Source: Leucobacter sp. CX169
Lineage (GTDB): Bacteria > Actinomycetota > Actinomycetes > Actinomycetales > Microbacteriaceae
Assembly: GCF_017161405.1 (NCBI RefSeq)
Contig: NZ_CP071051.1
Location: forward strand, 1,240,001-1,304,000
Length of the DNA stretch: 64,000 nt
Direction of reading: 5' to 3'
A model generated the notes under the pieces. That model searched no databases. It saw only the letters and a program-made list of their open reading frames with translations, and had not been told where the DNA came from. Of this stretch, positions 58,900 to 64,000 are shown piece after piece; the first letter of the stretch is position 1; each line of letters begins with the position of its first letter. A program made the translations under genes and the position numbers.

Positions 58900-60351
58900 A
58901 TGACGAACGCAACGACCGATCAGGCACTCAAGCAGGTCGCGATCAACGACATCGGATCTGCAGAAGACTTTCTTGCCGCGGTCGAACTGACGATTAAGTC
59001 TTTCAACGACGGAGACCTCATTGAGGGCACCGTGGTGAAGATTGACCGCGACGAGGTTCTCCTCGACGTCGGATTCAAGACCGAGGGTGTCATCCCCTCC
59101 CGCGAGCTTTCCATCAAGCACGATGTCAACCCCGACGAGGTTGTCAAGGTCGGCGACACCGTCGAGGCGCTCGTTCTCCAGAAGGAGGACAAGGAAGGCC
59201 GTCTGATCCTGTCCAAGAAGCGCGCTCAGTACGAGCGTGCATGGGGCGATGTGGAGAAGATCAAGGAAGAGGACGGCGTCGTCACCGGCACCGTCATCGA
59301 GGTCGTCAAGGGCGGCCTCATCGTGGACATCGGGCTCCGCGGCTTCCTCCCGGCCTCGCTCATCGAGCTGCGCCGCGTGCGTGACCTGACCCCGTACCTG
59401 GGCCAGGAGCTCGAGGCGAAGATCCTCGAACTCGACAAGAACCGCAACAACGTCGTGCTCTCGCGCCGTGCGCTGCTCGAGCAGACCCAGTCGGAGAGCC
59501 GTTCGACGTTCCTCGCGAACCTCGCACCGGGCCAGGTCCGCAAGGGTGTTATCTCCTCGATCGTCAACTTCGGCGCGTTCGTGGACCTCGGCGGCGTCGA
59601 CGGCCTCGTGCACGTCTCGGAGCTGTCGTGGAAGCACATCGACCACGCATCCGAGGTCGTCGAGGTTGGCCAGGAAGTCACCGTCGAGGTGCTTTCGGTC
59701 GAGCTCGATCGCGAGCGCGTCTCGCTCTCGCTCAAGGCGACACAGGAAGATCCGTGGCAGGTCTTCGCCCGCACGCACGCGATCGGCCAGATCGCTCCGG
59801 GCAAGGTCACCAAGCTCGTTCCCTTCGGTGCGTTCGTTCGCGTTGCCGATGGCATCGAGGGCCTCGTGCACATCTCCGAGCTTTCGGGCCAGCACGTTGA
59901 GCTCGCCGAGCAGGTCGTGTCGGTTGGCGAAGAGGTCTTCGTCAAGATCATCGACATCGATCTCGATCGTCGCCGCATCTCGCTCAGCCTCAAGCAGGCG
60001 AACGACGGTGTGGATCCCGAGGGCACCGAGTTCGATCCGGCGCTCTACGGTATGACCACCGAGTACGACGAGAACGGTGAGTACAAGTACCCCGAGGGCT
60101 TCGATCCTGAGACCCAGGAGTGGAAGGAAGGCTTCGAGACTCAGCGCGAGAAGTGGGAGCTCGAGTACGCAGCTGCCCAGGCTCGCTGGGAGTCGCACAA
60201 GAAGCAGGTTGCACAGTCGATCGTGGATCAGGCTGCGGCCCCCAAGGTTGAGGCTGGCGCTTCCACCTTCTCGAGCGATTCCTCCTCGGCCGGCACCCTT
60301 GCCGACGACGAGGCGCTTGCTGCGCTGAAGGAGCGCCTCGAGGGCAACTAG
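58900..60351 (+). CDS. rpsA: 30S ribosomal protein S1
   Basis: mRNA-binding protein of the small subunit. ATG 58900 is chosen by the preceding CTGGAGT and the start MTNATTDQAL; 483 residues. Four S1 domains are visible, at about 36-105, 123-188, 209-277 and 294-363, each with a pattern such as EGTVVKIDRDEVLLDVGFK or KGVISSIVNFGAFVDLGGVDG. The C-terminal tail is acidic and Ala/Ser-rich. Four domains, not six, is normal in actinobacteria. Strong promoter upstream and terminator downstream. Confidence 0.98.
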   Translation: MTNATTDQALKQVAINDIGSAEDFLAAVELTIKSFNDGDLIEGTVVKIDRDEVLLDVGFKTEGVIPSRELSIKHDVNPDEVVKVGDTVEALVLQKEDKEGRLILSKKRAQYERAWGDVEKIKEEDGVVTGTVIEVVKGGLIVDIGLRGFLPASLIELRRVRDLTPYLGQELEAKILELDKNRNNVVLSRRALLEQTQSESRSTFLANLAPGQVRKGVISSIVNFGAFVDLGGVDGLVHVSELSWKHIDHASEVVEVGQEVTVEVLSVELDRERVSLSLKATQEDPWQVFARTHAIGQIAPGKVTKLVPFGAFVRVADGIEGLVHISELSGQHVELAEQVVSVGEEVFVKIIDIDLDRRRISLSLKQANDGVDPEGTEFDPALYGMTTEYDENGEYKYPEGFDPETQEWKEGFETQREKWELEYAAAQARWESHKKQVAQSIVDQAAAPKVEAGASTFSSDSSSAGTLADDEALAALKERLEGN

Positions 60352-60395
60352 TCCTCGCGGTCTGACCTCGTTCAGGCTGAAGCACTTCACACACT

Positions 60396-60431
60396 GAAGG
60401 CCCGGTTCCCCGAAAGGGGCGCCGGGCCTTC
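60396..60431 (+). terminator. rpsA terminator hairpin
   Basis: Arms GAAGGCCCGG (60396-60405) and CCGGGCCTTC (60422-60431) with inner CCCC-GAAA-GGGG (60408-60419), a stable tetraloop. Confidence 0.85.
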
Positions 60432-60490
60432 GGCGTTGGCTGGAGGCGCCGCCGAGGGCGCGGCCAATGGGCGAGCGTATTGGCCGTGCG

Positions 60491-61102
60491 CTAGACGGAC
60501 GCCCGCGCAGCGAGCTGGGCGGCCTCGCGTCGCCGCAATGCCCGTCGCAGACGGAGCGAGAGCCAAACCACGAGTCCCACGAGCAGCAGCAGCGCCAGGA
60601 TCGGCACGACGACCGCGAGCACCGTGAGCGTGACCGCTCCAATGTCCTCTGCGGTGCTCGCCACCGCGGCTCCAGCCCCGCCTGTGACGGCGTTGAGCAC
60701 CGGGCGGCTGATCATCTTCAAGAGGTGCGGGACGAGCGCGACCAGGATCCCGATGACAAACGGCCACCAGTTCTGGGACGAGACAAACGCCGCCGGATCG
60801 GTGACCGCCACGGTCTCGCTCGAGGCGCCGGCGGCGAACACCAGCCCGCCGGACGCCGGGCGGATGACCGTGTGCAGCACGTCATTGACGGTGTCGAGCG
60901 CCGGGACCTTGTCGACCAGCGTCTCAATGGCGAGCAGCACGCCGAGGATCACCATCACCCAGGTGTTCTCCAACCACGCCCAGCCGTCGGGCAGGGCAAC
61001 GAGCTCGGTGAACCGCGAGAGGAGTCCGAGGCCGAGCAGCGGGATGTAGGCGTTGAGGCCGGCCGCGGAGGCGAGCACCAACCCGGTGACTACTTCAATC
61101 AT
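60491..61102 (-). CDS. DUF4126 domain-containing membrane protein
   Basis: 203 residues. Several hydrophobic spans: VVTGLVLASAAGLNAYIPLL at the N-terminus with the family's GLNAYIPLL motif, then MVILGVLLAIETLVDKVPALD, PFVIGILVALVPHLLKM and a C-terminal LTVLAVVVPILALLLLV before a basic tail. DUF4126 proteins are small integral membrane proteins of unknown function. GGGAG precedes the ATG. Convergent with rpsA, divergent from coaE. Confidence 0.88.
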   Translation of the reverse strand: MIEVVTGLVLASAAGLNAYIPLLGLGLLSRFTELVALPDGWAWLENTWVMVILGVLLAIETLVDKVPALDTVNDVLHTVIRPASGGLVFAAGASSETVAVTDPAAFVSSQNWWPFVIGILVALVPHLLKMISRPVLNAVTGGAGAAVASTAEDIGAVTLTVLAVVVPILALLLLVGLVVWLSLRLRRALRRREAAQLAARASV

Positions 61103-61201
61103 GGGTGTCTCCCGTCGACCTGCAGGCCCGATTTCGGCTGGCCCCAGTGTACGACGTCAGCGAGTCCTTCCCAGCACGTGTGTGCCAGGCCACGCCCCGG
61201 A

Positions 61202-61207
61202 TAGACT
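61202..61207 (+). promoter_or_regulatory. -10 box for leaderless coaE
   Basis: TAGACT, six bases before GTG 61214. Confidence 0.6.
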
Positions 61208-61213
61208 GCGTGC

Positions 61214-61810
61214 GTGCAGCTCATCGGTCTCACCGGCGGAATCGCGTCCGGCAAGTCAACGATTGCCCGACGCCTCGCGGAACACGGGGCCGTGCATCTG
61301 GATGCCGACCAACTAGCCCGCGACGTGGTGGCGCCGGGAACTCCCGCCCTCGCTCAGATCGCCCGGCGATTTGGGCAGGGGATCATCACGGGCGACGGCG
61401 AGCTCGACCGTGCGGCGCTGGGTGCGCTGGTGTTCTCGGACGGCAGCGCGCTCGAGGACCTCGAGTCGATCGTGCACCCGGCGGTGCAGGAACTCACCCG
61501 CAGGCTCATCAGAGAGGCGGGGGAGCGCGATCCTGACGCGGTGGTGGTGTACGACGTTCCACTGCTCGTGGAGGCCGGCGTAGACCACCCATGGGATCTC
61601 ATCGTCGTGGCTGATGCGCCTGCCGAGATGCGTGTGGAGCGCTTGATGGCGCACCGCGGCATGTCTGGAGCCGATGCGCGTGCCCGCGTGCGCAACCAGG
61701 CGAGCGACGAGGAACGCCGTGCGATCGCCGACGTCATCATCGATACCTCGCGATCGGAGGAAGAAACCCTGGCCGCGGCCGATGCGTTGTGGGAACGGTT
61801 GACGGGATAG
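61214..61810 (+). CDS. coaE: Dephospho-CoA kinase
   Basis: Last step of coenzyme A synthesis. 198 residues. P-loop GLTGGIASGKSTIARRL, DADQLARDVVAPG, the hinge VYDVPLLVEAGVD and ASDEERRAIADVIIDTS are typical. Mycobacterial CoaE carries an extra GrpB-like C-terminal domain; this one does not. GTG start, probably leaderless. Convergent with the VKOR gene. Confidence 0.96.
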   Translation: MQLIGLTGGIASGKSTIARRLAEHGAVHLDADQLARDVVAPGTPALAQIARRFGQGIITGDGELDRAALGALVFSDGSALEDLESIVHPAVQELTRRLIREAGERDPDAVVVYDVPLLVEAGVDHPWDLIVVADAPAEMRVERLMAHRGMSGADARARVRNQASDEERRAIADVIIDTSRSEEETLAAADALWERLTG

Positions 61811-61835
61811 CCCACCGGGGACGGTACGGTGTTCG

Positions 61836-62456
61836 CTAGAACGCTCGCATGAGCTCCGCGAGCCAGTTCAAGTTGACCTGCGCGAAGGTCGCGATGATGA
61901 AGTAGCACGCGACCACGAAGACCCAGCTCCATGAGTACAGACCCTGGAAGACTCGCTGCGTGCCTGCGGGGGAGGGAATATCCCCGGCGGCAAACGGGCG
62001 GAAGAGCCCGGTCCACCAGAGCGGAATCATGACCGTCCATACGACCATGCACCAGGGGCACAGCGTGCCGAGAGCAAAGACGCTCTGCACGGACAGCCAG
62101 CAGATGAAGACGAAACCGGCGAGCAGGCCTAGCTGGTAGAGGTGCCAGAACCAGCGCGAGAATCGAGCGCCGGCAAGCAAGGCTGCGCCGACGACGATCG
62201 GGGCGACAAAGGCGGAAACGCCGATGATGGTGTTGCTGAAGCCGAGGAGGGATCCCTGCCAGGAACCCATGTTGGGGCCGCAGGTGACGAGCACGCTCAC
62301 GTTGCAGTTGGGGCTGTACCCGGGGTTCTGCAGCGTCTTAATGTACTCGGTCAAGAGCTCCCACGAGGCAAACCAGCCAATGGCGCCGAGCACAATCGTG
62401 AACAGGGCAAAGGCTACCGGGCGAGGCTGAGCGGGCGCGTTCGCGGACGTCGTCAT
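61836..62456 (-). CDS. Vitamin K epoxide reductase family protein
   Basis: 206 residues with four to five membrane spans. The active-site pair is in TLCPWCMVVW (CxxC) and the loop cysteines in CNVSVLVTCGPNMGSW; the conserved Ser/Gly-rich segment FSNTIIGVSAF also fits. Actinobacterial VKOR works as a DsbB-like oxidase that regenerates a secreted thiol oxidase using menaquinone. No dsbA-like partner gene is adjacent. ATG 62456 has TAGGAT six bases upstream, so it is probably leaderless. Confidence 0.92.
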   Translation of the reverse strand: MTTSANAPAQPRPVAFALFTIVLGAIGWFASWELLTEYIKTLQNPGYSPNCNVSVLVTCGPNMGSWQGSLLGFSNTIIGVSAFVAPIVVGAALLAGARFSRWFWHLYQLGLLAGFVFICWLSVQSVFALGTLCPWCMVVWTVMIPLWWTGLFRPFAAGDIPSPAGTQRVFQGLYSWSWVFVVACYFIIATFAQVNLNWLAELMRAF

Positions 62457-62462
62457 GGCAGG

Positions 62463-62468
62463 ATCCTA
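62463..62468 (-). promoter_or_regulatory. -10 box for leaderless VKOR gene
   Basis: TAGGAT on the minus strand, six bases before ATG 62456. Confidence 0.6.
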
Positions 62469-62543
62469 TCGCCCGCCGAGGGGCGCTCGCCTGAGCGCGC
62501 AAATCCCGTCGTGGCGAGGGGTGTTCCCGCGGCCCCCGCATGA

Positions 62544-62549
62544 CATAAT
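62544..62549 (+). promoter_or_regulatory. Putative -10 box of rne
   Basis: CATAAT; initiation near 62556 would give a leader of about 185 bases. Confidence 0.5.
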
Positions 62550-62600
62550 GGTCAGAGCGTGAACTCGGACTCTAGGTCCGGGCCACGTGCGAAGTTTACC

Positions 62601-62655
62601 GGTGCCCGACAGGGTGCCGACGGTCGATGAACGACCGGACGGCACCGAGGGTGCC
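62601..62655 (+). promoter_or_regulatory. Competing hairpins in the rne 5' leader
   Basis: GGTGCC occurs at 62601-62606, 62613-62618 and 62650-62655, while its complement GGCACC occurs once, at 62641-62646. One fold pairs GGTGCCG (62613-62619) with CGGCACC (62640-62646) plus an inner GGTCG/CGACC stem (62622-62636); the other pairs 62641-62646 with 62650-62655. These exclude each other. Function, for example autoregulation by RNase E, is inferred. Confidence 0.5.
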
Positions 62656-62740
62656 GCAAAGGATTCGCGGCGCAGAAGTCGCCGCAGGAGTGAGATATCC
62701 GGGGAGCGGAAGCTCGCCCGGTAGAGGAGTGCACCTGCGA

Positions 62741-64000
62741 ATGGTGAATTTTCAGAATGACGATGAACAGCCCGAACTGAGCGGGGAAAACGAACAGACA
62801 ACGGACGTCGCACTGGATGCTGCGGCCGAGTCGGTCCGCGACGCTGAGGAGGCGACCGTAGACGCGGCCGGCACTCAAGCCGTGGCGGAAGCGGGAGATG
62901 AGGCGTCGTCCGCCGCAGAGCCCGGCACCGAGGCGGACGAAGCGGCCGTCGAGCCGGCAACGGAGCTGCTCGAGGCTGTCGCTACTGACGCAGTTGTCGC
63001 CGATGCAGCGGCAAGCGATGCAGCCGCGGCGACTGACGACGCTCCGGCAGCCGAGGCCCCCCGGGTCGAAGAGCCCGCAGGCGCGGAACCCGCGGCAGCG
63101 GAGCCCGTGGCCGAAGAAGCCGCTGAAGCGGCCGCTCCGGCACTCGCCCCAGTCATTCCGTTTGCCGAGATGACGCCGGAGCAGCGCTTCCGCGCCACGA
63201 CGAAGCTCATCTTCTTGGCACCCGATGTGATGCCGATCCCGCCGCGCTCGCGGCGAGACTCCGGCCGTGACCTGCGCGAGCTGGACGAGATCTTCGATCA
63301 GCGCGCGGATCGCCAGCGCGAGGCGCGAGCATCCCGCGACTCTCGTGAGGACCGCTTCCAGGAGCGCGACCGCGACTCGGACGACCGCGAGAGCGGCCGC
63401 CGACGCACGCGTCGTCGTTCGGGCAGTGATGTTGAGCACGAGGAAGAGCCGCGTCGCGTTCGCGAACGTCAGGCGCCGCTCATTACCGAGCCGCAGAAGA
63501 TCAAGGGATCGACGCGGCTGGAAGCCAAGAAGCAGCGTCGCCGTGATGGCCGCGAGGCTGGACGTCGTCGCGTCGTCGTGACCGAGTCTGAGTTCCTCGC
63601 CCGTCGAGAGTCGGTCGACCGTGTCATGGTGGTTCGCTCAAAGGACGACCGGATCCAGATCGGTGTCCTCGAGGACAGCGTGCTGGTTGAACACTATGTG
63701 GCTCGCTCGAGTGAGAGCTCGCTGATTGGCAACGTGTATCTCGGACGCGTCCAGAACGTGCTGCCGAGCATGGAGGCCGCTTTCGTCGATATTGGTCGCG
63801 GCCGGAATGCCGTGCTGTACTCGGGCGAAGTTGATTGGTCTGCGCTTGAGGGCGGCAACACCGCCCGCCGCATTGAGAACGTGTTGAAGCCCGGTGACCA
63901 GGTCCTCGTCCAGGTGACGAAGGATCCCGTCGGACACAAGGGCGCCCGTCTCACGAGCCAGGTGTCGCTCCCGGGGCGCTTCCTCGTGTACGTTCCCGGT
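62741..64000 (+). CDS. rne: Ribonuclease E/G family protein, 5' part (runs off the window)
   Basis: Endoribonuclease for mRNA decay and rRNA processing. 420 codons are present, open to base 64000. ATG 62741 or GTG 62744 is the start (GAGGAG at 62724-62729). The first 140 residues are Ala/Glu/Asp-rich, followed by an Arg-rich segment (residues about 170-290, RDSREDRFQERDRDSDD type); both look disordered and are typical of actinobacterial RNase E. The catalytic part begins with IQIGVLEDSVLVEHYVARS and the S1 domain (IGNVYLGRVQNVLPSMEAAF, DIGRGRNAVL). The catalytic Asp residues lie beyond the window. Confidence 0.93.
   Translation, partial: MVNFQNDDEQPELSGENEQTTDVALDAAAESVRDAEEATVDAAGTQAVAEAGDEASSAAEPGTEADEAAVEPATELLEAVATDAVVADAAASDAAAATDDAPAAEAPRVEEPAGAEPAAAEPVAEEAAEAAAPALAPVIPFAEMTPEQRFRATTKLIFLAPDVMPIPPRSRRDSGRDLRELDEIFDQRADRQREARASRDSREDRFQERDRDSDDRESGRRRTRRRSGSDVEHEEEPRRVRERQAPLITEPQKIKGSTRLEAKKQRRRDGREAGRRRVVVTESEFLARRESVDRVMVVRSKDDRIQIGVLEDSVLVEHYVARSSESSLIGNVYLGRVQNVLPSMEAAFVDIGRGRNAVLYSGEVDWSALEGGNTARRIENVLKPGDQVLVQVTKDPVGHKGARLTSQVSLPGRFLVYVPG

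Overview
The window is a stretch of high-GC chromosome from an actinobacterium of the order Micrococcales, most probably Microbacteriaceae. I do not assign a genus. Reasons: gene blocks in the actinobacterial order (aroECKB-aroQ-efp-nusB; pyrR-pyrB-pyrC-PH protein-carA-carB-pyrF-gmk-rpoZ; trpE-membrane protein-HGxxPAAW protein-trpC-trpB-trpA-lgt-pyk; pdtaR-polA-rpsA-coaE), an actinobacterial-type IHF domain, a PyrR RNA element of the mycobacterial type, a PriA without helicase motifs, and many GTG starts preceded directly by TANNNT boxes (leaderless genes).

Layout. 1-4.7 kb: end of ruvA, ruvB, then the Sec accessory operon yajC-secD-secF. 4.8-7.05 kb: bifunctional (p)ppGpp enzyme Rel. 7.1-10.6 kb is the only accessory-looking part: a WYL regulator divergent from an alpha/beta hydrolase, an orphan AbiEi-like gene whose 3' end lies in a 14-bp tandem repeat, and a DUF349 protein. 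10.7-23.7 kb: rarA, rpsD with a structured leader, a small membrane protein, alaS-ruvX-mltG-aroE-aroC-aroK-aroB, a thioesterase, aroQ, efp-nusB. 23.8-33.9 kb: PyrR-controlled pyrimidine operon running into an IHF-Gmk fusion and rpoZ. 34-40.7 kb: metK, priA, fmt-rsmB, an unusual repeat structure, rpe. 40.8-53.9 kb: hisE, hisG-hisF-hisI, an ABC exporter pair, the trp genes, lgt, pyk. 54-64 kb: tRNA-Leu(CAA), pdtaR, thioesterase, polA, ankyrin protein, rpsA, DUF4126 protein, coaE, VKOR, and the 5' part of RNase E with a long folded leader.

How the genes fit together. The window is housekeeping and biosynthesis: chorismate pathway steps (AroB, AroQ, AroE, AroK, AroC) feed TrpE and the tryptophan genes; CarAB, PyrB, PyrC and PyrF make UMP under feedback by PyrR; Gmk and Rel act on the guanine nucleotide pool; SecDF-YajC and Lgt serve export and lipoprotein maturation; RuvAB, RarA, PriA and PolA serve DNA repair and replication; RpsD, RpsA, Efp, AlaS, Fmt, RsmB and RNase E serve translation and RNA turnover. 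The trp set lacks trpD and a separate trpF, the his set lacks hisA, hisB, hisC, hisD and hisH, and coaBC is missing from its usual place between rpoZ and metK; these are expected elsewhere in the genome.

I saw no insertion sequence, prophage, CRISPR array or recognisable defence system. No gene-free gap exceeds 300 bases. The most interesting items are the IHF-guanylate kinase fusion, the PyrR RNA element, the competing-hairpin leader of rne, the repeat-bounded dyad upstream of rpe, and the recurrent leaderless-promoter signature.
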